Source of the DNA: Patiriisocius sp047730165
Lineage (GTDB): Bacteria > Bacteroidota > Bacteroidia > Flavobacteriales > Flavobacteriaceae
Direction: 5' to 3'
Assembly (NCBI RefSeq): GCF_047730165.1
Contig: NZ_CP159834.1
Coordinates: forward strand, 62,001 to 126,000
DNA: 64,000 nucleotides
Below, piece by piece: positions 53,303-61,907 of the stretch. How positions within the stretch are numbered: position 1 is the first letter of the stretch; every line of letters starts with the position of its first letter. The notes below the pieces were generated by a model that did not search any database, was not told the origin of the DNA, and worked only from the letters and a program-made list of their open reading frames with translations. The position numbers and the translations under genes were made by a program.

Positions 53303-55102
53303 CTACATCCTGTCAGGCACGTCAATCCCTAACAAGCCAAAAGCAGTTTTAATTACATCACCTACAGCACCAGAAAGAGCCACTCTAAACTGGATGTCTT
53401 TTTCACTATCTGCGGCAAATATAGGCACGTTTTGGTAAAAGGAATTGAACTCTTTTACGAGTTCATATGTGTAATTTGCGATGATGGCTGGACTATAATT
53501 AGCTGCTGCCACCTCAATCGCATTTGGAAATTGCTGTAACAATTTTACGACTTCTTTTTCTTTAGGCTCTAGCGTATAATTTTCAAAACCGTCCGCACCC
53601 TCAGCGGTCCGAATAGCTGCCGGGCCGTAGGAGGCGCCTTTTCTAACAATAGACTGAATACGTGCATAGGTATACTGTATAAACGGCCCTGTATTTCCTT
53701 GAAAATCTACACTCTCTTCTGGGTTAAATAGAATTCGTTTTTTGGGATCTACTTTAAGAATGTAATATTTTAAAGCACCAAGACCTATCGTGTGATTAAG
53801 CTCCGTCTTTTCTTCTTCACTAAAGTCATCTATCTTCCCTAGATCTTCTGAAATAGCACGCGCCGTAGCTGCCATCTCTGCAATAAGATCATCTGCATCT
53901 ACCACCGTACCTTCCCTACTTTTCATTTTCCCACTTGGCAGGTCTACCATTCCGTAACTTAAGTGGAATAAGTTTTTTGCCCACTCGAAACCTAGTTTTT
54001 TTAGAATTAAAAACAGGACCTGAAAGTGATATTCTTGCTCATTACCAACAGTATAAATCATACCATTTACATCTGGATGATCTTTAACACGCTGGATAGC
54101 CGTCCCAATATCTTGTGTCATATATACCGCAGTACCATCACTTCTTAACACAATTTTTTCATCCAGTCCCTCTGCTGTTAAGTCACACCATACAGAACCA
54201 TCTTCTTTTCTAAAAAACACATCGGATTCTAATCCTTCTGCAATAAATTCTTTTCCTAGCAAATACGTTTTGCTCTCGTAGTAATAACTATCAAAGTCAA
54301 CCCCTATGGCTTTATAAGTGGCATCAAAACCTTTATACACCCATTCGTTCATCATCTTCCAAAGATCAACCACTGCCGTGTCGCCTGCTTCCCATTTGCG
54401 GAGCATTACTTGAGCTTGTAGTATAAGTGGCGCTTCTGCTTTTGCTTCATCTGTAGTTTTGCCTTCTGCCTCTAGTGCAGCTATTTCTTTTTTATATTCT
54501 TGGTCAAATTTCACATAGTAGTTTCCTACCAGCTTGTCCCCTTTTAACCCTGTTGATTCTGGCGTCTCGCCATCTCCATAACGTTCCCAAGCCAACATAC
54601 TTTTACAGATATGAATCCCGCGATCGTTTATGATTTGAGTTTTATATACTTTTTTTCCAGCCGCCTTTACGATGTTTGCTACGCTATAGCCTAGTAATAC
54701 ATTTCTTACGTGACCTAAGTGCAAAGGTTTGTTTGTGTTTGGTGAAGCGTACTCTACCATCATCGCTTCATCGCCTTGTGGCTTTGTCCCAAAAGTGCTC
54801 CAATCTGGTACATTTCCGAAGAAATCTAAGAAATAAGCATCACTTAAAACTACGTTTAAAAACCCTTTGACCACATTAAATCGCACCACAGCTTGTACAT
54901 TTTCTAAAAGGTAGTTACCAATAGCTTCGCCTATTTGCAAAGGATTGCCCTTTACTACTCGTAACATAGGAAATACCACAATCGTGATATCGCCTTCAAA
55001 CTCCTTGCGAGTCGCTTGAAACTCCACCGTCTCTATGGTTGCGCTATATATACTCGAAATGGCTTCTTTTGTTTTTAAAGAAAGGGTATCGTGTAAGGTC
55101 AT
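53303..55102 (-). CDS. argS: arginyl-tRNA synthetase
   Basis: 599 residues, class I synthetase. The HIGH-type motif is in ASPNTNKPLHLGHVRN (about residues 115-130), and the KMSKS position reads LPSGKMKSREG. The N-terminal additional domain and a C-terminal DALR anticodon-binding domain (GNTGPFIQYTYARIQSI, then EVAAANYSPAIIANYTYELVKEFN) are present. Charges tRNA-Arg. Contains the decamer at 54812 in the FFGNVPD segment. Confidence 0.97.
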   Translation of the reverse strand: MTLHDTLSLKTKEAISSIYSATIETVEFQATRKEFEGDITIVVFPMLRVVKGNPLQIGEAIGNYLLENVQAVVRFNVVKGFLNVVLSDAYFLDFFGNVPDWSTFGTKPQGDEAMMVEYASPNTNKPLHLGHVRNVLLGYSVANIVKAAGKKVYKTQIINDRGIHICKSMLAWERYGDGETPESTGLKGDKLVGNYYVKFDQEYKKEIAALEAEGKTTDEAKAEAPLILQAQVMLRKWEAGDTAVVDLWKMMNEWVYKGFDATYKAIGVDFDSYYYESKTYLLGKEFIAEGLESDVFFRKEDGSVWCDLTAEGLDEKIVLRSDGTAVYMTQDIGTAIQRVKDHPDVNGMIYTVGNEQEYHFQVLFLILKKLGFEWAKNLFHLSYGMVDLPSGKMKSREGTVVDADDLIAEMAATARAISEDLGKIDDFSEEEKTELNHTIGLGALKYYILKVDPKKRILFNPEESVDFQGNTGPFIQYTYARIQSIVRKGASYGPAAIRTAEGADGFENYTLEPKEKEVVKLLQQFPNAIEVAAANYSPAIIANYTYELVKEFNSFYQNVPIFAADSEKDIQFRVALSGAVGDVIKTAFGLLGIDVPDRM

Positions 55103-55124
55103 TTTTATGTATTATTTAAGAATG

Positions 55125-55132
55125 CAAAGATA
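55125..55132 (-). promoter_or_regulatory. TAnnTTTG -7 element of argS
   Basis: Minus-strand TATCTTTG, 22 bp upstream of the argS start. Confidence 0.55.
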
Positions 55133-55193
55133 GTTTTTTTTGGAGTTTACTATTTGTTCTTAGTATCTTTATAACATTGATAAAATTAAGTAT

Positions 55194-55625
55194 ATGCTAG
55201 TAAATGTTTCTTATAGTAATAAAGCCGTGAGTAGAAAGGTAGATCTCGAGGTAGGTATGCCTTACACCTTAAAGGAACGTTTCAGATTAAAAGGAATAGG
55301 CAGCAGCAAATTGATTATTACTGAAACGAGCATACAAATACACAACCTTCTCATCTTAGATAGTAACCGAAACCAATGCAATATAGAGTTGCGTCCTAAT
55401 GGCATTATCGTGGGTTTTAGATCGCTTTTAGAAAGTTACGCCCTCGTAATTCCTTATTACAAGCTAGTCCTTTATAAAGGACGGGCAGAAGAATATTCTA
55501 TCTACAGAGATAACTATTTTATTAAGATTGAAGCGAAAGCAAAGGATCGTAGTACGCACAAGTTTATGCAGAAAATAATCGAAGCAAAAAACAACGTTGC
55601 TCCTGAGCGTATAGAAGATTTATAA
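55194..55625 (+). CDS. hypothetical protein, 143 aa
   Basis: A mostly beta-strand soluble protein (VNVSYSNKAVSRKVDLEVG at the start, IELRPNGIIVGFRSLLESYALVIPYYKLVLYKG in the middle, basic KIEAKAKDRSTHKFMQKIIEA near the end). No signal or membrane helix. I do not recognise a family, but the frame is well-formed with its stop 2 bp from the convergent small membrane-protein gene. Confidence 0.65.
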   Translation: MLVNVSYSNKAVSRKVDLEVGMPYTLKERFRLKGIGSSKLIITETSIQIHNLLILDSNRNQCNIELRPNGIIVGFRSLLESYALVIPYYKLVLYKGRAEEYSIYRDNYFIKIEAKAKDRSTHKFMQKIIEAKNNVAPERIEDL

Positions 55626-55626
55626 G

Positions 55627-55833
55627 TTAGTTGCTGCTTCCTAAAAAAGCACCAGCAATAAGAGCGACAACTCCTAAGCCTATCATTCCTAGGGTCTGAT
55701 CGTTCAATCCCTTTTTTATACTTACTGCAATAGAACCATTATCCAATACTTCTTGCGGCACAAAGCCTGTGTATAACCCAAACCCTACTAGAACTGCGCC
55801 CGCGATCACTAATATTAATTTGAGAATTTTCAT
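55627..55833 (-). CDS. small two-helix membrane protein, 68 aa
   Basis: Two hydrophobic helices (about residues 4-24, LILVIAGAVLVGFGLYTGF, and 47-65, LGMIGLGVVALIAGAFLG) around a short polar loop. No motif is recognised; it is likely an inner-membrane protein. Its stop nearly meets the stop of the upstream convergent gene. Confidence 0.65.
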   Translation of the reverse strand: MKILKLILVIAGAVLVGFGLYTGFVPQEVLDNGSIAVSIKKGLNDQTLGMIGLGVVALIAGAFLGSSN

Positions 55834-56003
55834 TTGTCTGAATATTAAATTTGGTTAAAAGCAAATATCGCAGATAATTATCTTGGCTAGAGAAGAATTT
55901 ATGTTAAAATGAAAACAACCTACCACGATAATTAACAAGAGTTTAGTTGTTCTGAACTTAAAACAATCTAGCGCTTTCGTATCTTTAAACAAAATCACCA
56001 TCA

Positions 56004-57437
56004 TTGAAAATTCTACTCACAGGGGCAAATGGATATATAGGGATGCGATTGCTCCCATTACTACTAGAAGAAGGGCACGAGGTAATCTGTGCGGTAAGAG
56101 ACGCTAATAGACTTTCTATCTCTTCGGAAATGCAAACCAAAATAAAGATTGTCATTATAGACTTCTTAAAACCGGTTAAAGATGATGTGCTGCCCAAAGA
56201 TCTCGATGCGGCGTATTACCTCATCCACTCGATGAGCTCCTCCACAGAAGATTTTGATGAGAAAGAACAACTAGCGGCACAACATTTCAATGAATACCTG
56301 AAACCTACTGCGTGTAAACAGATTATCTATGTTGGTGGGATCGCTAACGAGAAAAACCTAAGTAAACATTTATGGTCCCGTAAAAATGTAGAGCGCATTT
56401 TATCCAAAGGAAATGCAAAACTAACGGTACTAAGAGCTGCAATTATAGTAGGTAGCGGGAGTGCCTCTTTTGAAATAATTAGAGATCTCTGTGAAAAGCT
56501 GCCTATTATGATTACGCCAAAATGGGTTAAAACGAAATGTCAACCTATTGCCATCCGTGATGTGCTCACCTACTTAACTAGAGTTTTGGGCAATGAAAAA
56601 TGTTATGACGATTCATTTGATATAGGCGGCCCAGATGTATTGAGCTATAAACAGATGATGCTGGAGTATTCAAAATTCAGAAAAATCAATCTTAGCATAT
56701 TTACCATTCCTTTTTTATCTCCTAAATTATCCAGTTACTGGCTCTATTTCGTGACTTCTACTTCATATAAATTAGCACTAAACCTAGTAGACAGTATGCG
56801 CATTGAAGTCATCACAAAAGATAAACGATTACAAGAAATGCTTGACGTAACGCCACTTTCTTATGTGAAAGCGATCGAACTGGCTTTTAAAAAAATTAAG
56901 CAAAACCAAGTTGTTTCAAGCTGGAAGGACAGCATGGTAAGTGGTCGATTTCGCAAAGATTTAAAGCAGTATATAGAAGTACCTGACCACGGTTGTGTTA
57001 GTGACAAACAAAAAATTAAAGTAGACAATCCATCGCTTGCTCTAGAAAATATATGGGCAATAGGCGGCACACGTGGCTGGTATTATGGAGATTGGTTATG
57101 GAAAATACGCGGATATGTAGATAAGCTTTTTGGGGGTGTAGGATTACGGCGTGGTCGCACGCATCCTACTAAAATCTATGAAGGGGACGCCTTAGATTTC
57201 TGGAGAGTGATTCTTGCAGATAAGGAAAACAAACGGTTACTGCTCTTTGCAGAGATGCTTGTTCCTGGCGAAGCTTGGCTAGAATTTAAAATAGATAAAG
57301 AGAACGTGCTACACCAGACTGCCACCTTTAGACCTAAGGGATTATTTGGTAGAATCTATTGGTACAGTATGTTGCCGTTCCATTTTTTTATCTTCGGAAA
57401 TATGATAAAACGCATAGCGAGTTATAAAGAAAAATGA
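56004..57437 (+). CDS. SDR-type oxidoreductase with DUF2867 domain
   Basis: 477 residues beginning at a TTG that reads (M)KILLTGANGYIG. The atypical start is accepted because the Rossmann GxxGxxG motif comes directly after it and no ATG is nearby. The NAD-binding atypical SDR domain spans roughly residues 1-290 (YYLIHSMSSS, then IYVGGIANEK and LRAAIIVGSGSASF). The last ~150 residues (DALDFWRVILADKE, LFAEMLVPGEAWLEFKI, RIYWYSMLPFHFFIF) match DUF2867. Function not known; similar proteins bind NADP and are often near lipid or sterol-like genes. Confidence 0.82.
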   Translation: MKILLTGANGYIGMRLLPLLLEEGHEVICAVRDANRLSISSEMQTKIKIVIIDFLKPVKDDVLPKDLDAAYYLIHSMSSSTEDFDEKEQLAAQHFNEYLKPTACKQIIYVGGIANEKNLSKHLWSRKNVERILSKGNAKLTVLRAAIIVGSGSASFEIIRDLCEKLPIMITPKWVKTKCQPIAIRDVLTYLTRVLGNEKCYDDSFDIGGPDVLSYKQMMLEYSKFRKINLSIFTIPFLSPKLSSYWLYFVTSTSYKLALNLVDSMRIEVITKDKRLQEMLDVTPLSYVKAIELAFKKIKQNQVVSSWKDSMVSGRFRKDLKQYIEVPDHGCVSDKQKIKVDNPSLALENIWAIGGTRGWYYGDWLWKIRGYVDKLFGGVGLRRGRTHPTKIYEGDALDFWRVILADKENKRLLLFAEMLVPGEAWLEFKIDKENVLHQTATFRPKGLFGRIYWYSMLPFHFFIFGNMIKRIASYKEK

Positions 57438-57639
57438 TTTGGGGTATTTGTCCTTTTAAATTATTCAATCTTTAAATAATAAGTGAAATCGAGATTTTTC
57501 ACCCCATTAGCCGCAACTTAATCAAAACATTTCAATGCTATAATTTTAGAGAATAAGCTACACTTAGGGTGTGGTGAAAGCTTTTTCGGCAATGCTCAGA
57601 ATATTTTTATTTCTTTTTACTCCAACTGCTACCGTATAA

Positions 57640-58584
57640 TTAAACTACAACTGCCATTTTTTTAGGAAGAAAAACTTCTGCCATCATGCATCTTGCGCTT
57701 CCGCCACCGCAGGTTTCAATTGTGGTAAGGTCGCTACTCAAAATCTTACAATGCTTTTGTATCGCTTTTACTTGATCCGGCTTTAAACTCGATCTTGCAG
57801 CCTCGCTCATTACCATATACTTGGCATCCTTACCTTGAACTTGTAACATATTTCCAGCGAAATGATGCATCTGTTCTTCTGTGATAGTAATGATTTCTTT
57901 CTTAGTTTCTTTAAGATGTTTGATCACGTGTTTCTTCTCGTGCTTATCGTCTATGGAGTCAAGACAAATCACGGCAAAATTTTCTGCTAGTGCCATCATG
58001 ACATTAGTATGATAGATAGGCAAGCGTTGTCCTTTATAATCTTGGTTCGCCGTAAAAAGTACAGGATCACACTCAAAGTCTTCACAGAACTCTATCACAA
58101 GCTCTTCATCTGCTCTTGGCGAGATAGCACAATATACCTTATTATGTACTCTGTCTAAAAGCAAACTCCCAGTACCTTCCAAGAAATATCCTTCCTCTTC
58201 TGCCATGGTGTAATCCATAAACCCTTCTACGAGGAAGCCTTCCTTTTCAAGTCGAATGAATATTTCTTCTCTGCGCTCGCGTCTTCTATTTTCTGCAAAC
58301 ATAGGATACATCCCCACCATTCCACTTTTGTGAAAACTCACCCAGTTATTTGGAAAAATAGAATCTGGGGTATCCAATGTTGGATCATCATTTTCTACAA
58401 TTACATTCACACCTACACCACGAAGTTTTACTACAAAGGCGTCAAACTCTGCTTGCGCCTTCGTGTTAATTTCTCCTTTTCTAAGATTGATATCTTCTTG
58501 AAAATAATTATTAACAGCTGTTTCTTCGTTCATCCTAAAAGCGACTGGACGAATCATTAATATGGTATTTGTAATCTGTGACAT
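57640..58584 (-). CDS. ctlX: CtlX-like arginine deiminase-superfamily hydrolase
   Basis: 314 residues from the ATG reading MSQITNTILMIRP; the longer start seven codons upstream falls inside the promoter element. Guanidino-group-modifying fold: DSIFPNNWVSFHKSG (Asn/Trp region), EGTGSLLLDR, YHTNVMMALAENF (catalytic His) and CGGGSARCMMAEVF (catalytic Cys near the C-terminus). The family CtlX hydrolyses citrulline or arginine-type substrates. Faces the redox operon divergently. Confidence 0.8.
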   Translation of the reverse strand: MSQITNTILMIRPVAFRMNEETAVNNYFQEDINLRKGEINTKAQAEFDAFVVKLRGVGVNVIVENDDPTLDTPDSIFPNNWVSFHKSGMVGMYPMFAENRRRERREEIFIRLEKEGFLVEGFMDYTMAEEEGYFLEGTGSLLLDRVHNKVYCAISPRADEELVIEFCEDFECDPVLFTANQDYKGQRLPIYHTNVMMALAENFAVICLDSIDDKHEKKHVIKHLKETKKEIITITEEQMHHFAGNMLQVQGKDAKYMVMSEAARSSLKPDQVKAIQKHCKILSSDLTTIETCGGGSARCMMAEVFLPKKMAVVV

Positions 58585-58602
58585 AGGGATAATTTTTCTC
58601 CG

Positions 58603-58610
58603 CAAAAATA
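58603..58610 (-). promoter_or_regulatory. TAnnTTTG -7 element of the ctlX-like gene
   Basis: Minus-strand TATTTTTG, 18 bp upstream of the chosen start. It supports that start, because the longer frame would place the ATG inside this element. Confidence 0.55.
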
Positions 58611-58696
58611 ATTCTATTTTGTCGATTTACGGCACTTTTTTTGCTTCTACAATTTCCAATAAAATGACTACCTTGTCTTCTAAAAATAAACCTATT

Positions 58697-59137
58697 ATGA
58701 AAAAGGCCGCTCTTATTATTTTGCTTATGTTCTTTGCATCCACATCTTTATCCGCCCAAGAATGGCTAGTTGATATAGCTACAGCCCAAAAAGCAGCTAC
58801 CAAAACTGACCGCCCTATCGTGTTGGTTTTTCAAGGAAGTGACTGGTGCGCACCTTGTATTAAGTTAGACCGCGAGATTTTTCAATCAGAGCAATTTAAA
58901 CTACATGCTAAAGATCACTTTGTGATGTTACAAGCAGATTTTCCGAAGAAAAAGAAAAACGCTTTATCTGAAGAAATGACAGCAAAAAATAATGCCTTAG
59001 CAGAACGTTTTAACAAACGCGGTATTTTTCCGCTCGTGGTGGTTCTAGACAAGAATCTCAATGTTCTTGGCGAGACAGGCTATTCTAAAACGTCACCGAG
59101 CGCATATATTTTAGAAATAGACGGATTCACTAAATAA
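58697..59137 (+). CDS. periplasmic thioredoxin-like protein
   Basis: 146 residues from the ATG reading MKKAALIILLMFF, with a signal peptide (to SLSAQ). The thioredoxin active site is WCAPC (Cys51, Cys54) in FQGSDWCAPCIKLDREIF, followed by GIFPLVVVLDKN, with the usual cis-Pro. It is a thiol reductase or disulfide carrier acting in the periplasm. The first gene of a four-gene operon: its stop overlaps the apbE start by one base (TAATG). Confidence 0.88.
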   Translation: MKKAALIILLMFFASTSLSAQEWLVDIATAQKAATKTDRPIVLVFQGSDWCAPCIKLDREIFQSEQFKLHAKDHFVMLQADFPKKKKNALSEEMTAKNNALAERFNKRGIFPLVVVLDKNLNVLGETGYSKTSPSAYILEIDGFTK

Positions 59138-60120
59138 TGAAGCGCGTCTATTTTATCTTCGCTTTATTGCTAATTGTCACATTTTCTCAAGCCCAAGTTA
59201 TTGTAAACAAGGAGTTGTCCTTAATGGGCACAGATTTTACAATCACGGTAGTCGCCCCTACTTCGGAAATAGGACAACTTTACATTAGTGATGCTGTTAC
59301 AGAAATAAGAAGAATTGAGGCCCTTATCTCCTCTTGGCAAGAAACTTCAGAAACTACATTTATAAACAACAATGCTGGAATTCAACCCGTTAAAGTTTCG
59401 GTAGAATTATTTAATCTTATAAAACGATCTATCGCCATCTCAAAATTAACCGATGGCGCCTTTGATATTAGCTACGCATCAATGGACCGCATCTGGAAAT
59501 TTGACGGAAGCATGAAACAAATGCCGAGGGATGAAGTTATTAAAATTTCCGTAGCAAATGTTGGGTATAATGGTATAGAACTCAATGAGATTGATCAAAC
59601 CGTTTTCCTGAAACGAGAAGGAATGAAAATTGGCTTTGGCGCTATAGGAAAGGGCTACGCGGCAGATGCGGCTAAAGCACTCTTAATACAAAAAGGCGTT
59701 GCAGCTGGTATTATCAACGCTTCTGGAGATATGAATACTTGGGGAACACAACCTAATGGCAGCCCATGGCGAGTGGCAATAACAAACCCGCTGGACAATA
59801 ATAAGGCGTTTGCATTGTTACCTATTACAGATGCCGTTGTGACTTCTGGAAACTATGAAAAGTTTGTGATGTTTAATGATATTAGGTACGCGCACATTAT
59901 TGATCCTCGCACTGGCTATCCCTCACAAGGCATCTTAAGCGTCACTGTTTTTGCTCCCAAGGCAGAACTTGCAGACGCGCTTGCCACCTCTGTCTTTGTG
60001 ATGGGGATTGAACCTGGGATTGATAGGATGAACCAATTCCCAGGAGTAGAGTGTATTGCTATCTCGACGGATGGTGCTATATTTACTACTAAGAATATTA
60101 CACTTGACCTGAAAAAATAA
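59137..60120 (+). CDS. apbE: FAD:protein FMN transferase (ApbE)
   Basis: 327 residues with a signal peptide (MKRVYFIFALLLIVTFSQAQ). ApbE family: MGTDFTITVV at the start of the mature chain, SLIS/SSWQE, then the FAD-binding GFGAIGKGYAADAAK, NASGDMNTWG and HIIDPRTGYPSQG (metal/pyrophosphate site). Covalently attaches FMN to Ser/Thr of a target protein outside the cytoplasm. It is translationally coupled to the thioredoxin gene and followed 10 bp later by a DUF4266 lipoprotein, the two likely partners or targets. Confidence 0.92.
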   Translation: MKRVYFIFALLLIVTFSQAQVIVNKELSLMGTDFTITVVAPTSEIGQLYISDAVTEIRRIEALISSWQETSETTFINNNAGIQPVKVSVELFNLIKRSIAISKLTDGAFDISYASMDRIWKFDGSMKQMPRDEVIKISVANVGYNGIELNEIDQTVFLKREGMKIGFGAIGKGYAADAAKALLIQKGVAAGIINASGDMNTWGTQPNGSPWRVAITNPLDNNKAFALLPITDAVVTSGNYEKFVMFNDIRYAHIIDPRTGYPSQGILSVTVFAPKAELADALATSVFVMGIEPGIDRMNQFPGVECIAISTDGAIFTTKNITLDLKK

Positions 60121-60130
60121 GTTCGTTTTT

Positions 60131-60340
60131 ATGAAAAAACTACTCTTACTTGCCCTTTGTATTGCCAGCTTCACATCTTGTGTGGCAGTAAAAGAATACG
60201 AAAAAGTGAACCTCAACGATCCAGATATGGCGCTTGCCGACCGATCTATTAAACGTTTTGATACCAATGCTCAGATTTACCGCGAATCTGCCTCTGGCGC
60301 TAACGGAGGAAAGACCGGCGGAGGTTGCGGATGTAATTAA
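60131..60340 (+). CDS. DUF4266 small lipoprotein with C-terminal GGGCGCN
   Basis: 69 residues. A lipoprotein signal (ALCIASFTSC, Cys17), then an acidic/basic linker and a Gly/Ser-rich end, SASGANGGKTGGGCGCN, with two closely spaced Cys at the extreme C-terminus. DUF4266 proteins are known to end in such a Gly-Cys tail. The tail could bind metal or a redox partner (thioredoxin gene upstream); this is inference. Confidence 0.88.
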   Translation: MKKLLLLALCIASFTSCVAVKEYEKVNLNDPDMALADRSIKRFDTNAQIYRESASGANGGKTGGGCGCN

Positions 60341-60456
60341 ATGAGCCCAAATTTATGAATCGTAGCGTACATAAACTTGATAGGCCAATTCATTCTGCCT
60401 ACTAAAGAAACTATTTACTGAACAACTATACGCAGAGCTTCAATATCTAACCATAA

Positions 60457-61710
60457 ATGAAAAACCTACTATACATTCTTTTGCTATTTCCAGTAATCTG
60501 CTGGGCACAAGACTCTACAGCAACCTATACTAAAAGAGTATTAGAAACCACCGAAGTAGAATTCCTGACGAGCTACTACTCACAAGAAGGGAAAAACGCG
60601 GCCGTTACTGGTGGTCGTGGAACAGAAGAGTTAACAGATTTTACACCTACCATTGTAGTTTCTATTCCATTAAATGATAGTGATGTATTAACTATTGATG
60701 CGGGGATTTCTGCATACACTTCTGCCTCTTCTAGTAATGTGGGTCCCTTTGATGGCGCTCAACCAGCAGATCCTTTTGTGGCTTCTAGTGGTGCTTCTGG
60801 CAGTGACACTTGGGCAAATATCAATGGTAGTTACAGCCACTCTAGTCCAGACAGAAATCGCATTTGGGGTGCCCACGTTTCTCTTGCTACAGAATACGAC
60901 TACACCTCGGTAGGTATTGGCGGAAACTACACGTACCTATTTAATGAAAAAAACACAGAAGTTAGTCTTTCTGGAAATGTCTACTTAGACCAGTGGAAGA
61001 TTATCTATCCTGAAGAAATACGTTTTGAATTAGAAAACGAAACTGACTTTGATACCTTAGATGGCTTTGCAGATGGTGCTCGTAATTCTTATTCTGTTGG
61101 ATTTGGATTTTCTCAGATTTTAAGTAAGAAGGCACAGTTTTCTTTATCGCTAGATTTGATACAGCAGAAAGGCTTATTGTCCACGCCTTTTCATCGTATC
61201 TACTTTGCAGACCGGCCTATTTTTATGGCAGAAAATTTTCCTATTGCACACGATATTGAGCGATTACCCGATACTCGTTTTAAGGTGGCTATAGGAGGCC
61301 GTTTTAATTACTACCTAAGTGAGACCTTTGTTTTAAGAAGTTACTATAGATATTACTCAGATGACTTTGGGATTACATCAAACACAGCATCCTTAGAAAT
61401 CCCAATAAAAATAGGAGGCCGTTTTACCTTATACCCAGGCTATCGTTATTATCAGCAATCTGCTTCAGCATATTTTAACGGCTATGCAGAAGCATTATCT
61501 ACAGACGAATTCTACACCAGTGACTTTGATCTTTCTGAGTTTAATGCAAACCAATTTAGCGTAGGCATTAATTACACAGATATTTTTACGGGGCTTAAAG
61601 TATTTGATTTTGGATTAAAATCTATAGACCTCAAAGTAAGTACCTATGAAAGAAACACGGGACTCAACTACTTCTTGATTTCTGGTGGGGTAAAGTTTGT
61701 AATGGATTAG
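60457..61710 (+). CDS. DUF3570 outer-membrane-type protein
   Basis: 417 residues with a signal peptide (ILLLFPVICWAQ). A barrel-like sequence of alternating aromatic strands (for example SVGFGFSQILSKKAQFSLSLDLIQQK, FVLRSYYRYYSDDFG and FTLYPGYRYYQQS), ending GVKFVMD. The DUF3570 match is by overall pattern and by its partnership with DUF4266 and ApbE. An S/G-rich patch (VASSGASGS, residues 108-116) is a possible ApbE flavinylation site. Last gene of the operon. Confidence 0.85.
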   Translation: MKNLLYILLLFPVICWAQDSTATYTKRVLETTEVEFLTSYYSQEGKNAAVTGGRGTEELTDFTPTIVVSIPLNDSDVLTIDAGISAYTSASSSNVGPFDGAQPADPFVASSGASGSDTWANINGSYSHSSPDRNRIWGAHVSLATEYDYTSVGIGGNYTYLFNEKNTEVSLSGNVYLDQWKIIYPEEIRFELENETDFDTLDGFADGARNSYSVGFGFSQILSKKAQFSLSLDLIQQKGLLSTPFHRIYFADRPIFMAENFPIAHDIERLPDTRFKVAIGGRFNYYLSETFVLRSYYRYYSDDFGITSNTASLEIPIKIGGRFTLYPGYRYYQQSASAYFNGYAEALSTDEFYTSDFDLSEFNANQFSVGINYTDIFTGLKVFDFGLKSIDLKVSTYERNTGLNYFLISGGVKFVMD

Positions 61711-61907
61711 GAGAAAAAATCACAAAAAAATAAGAGATAACTTCCCTGAGCAATAGACTCAAAATGAAATTATACACAAGACCTATTCCATTTGAATAAA
61801 GACCACGTGTTTATTGTACTATACCTATGCTAGGCGCCGCATAAGATTGTACAGAGAATTCACCCCCTTCCTTTAATGATACTTATCGGGATCAATTTTA
61901 TCACTTA

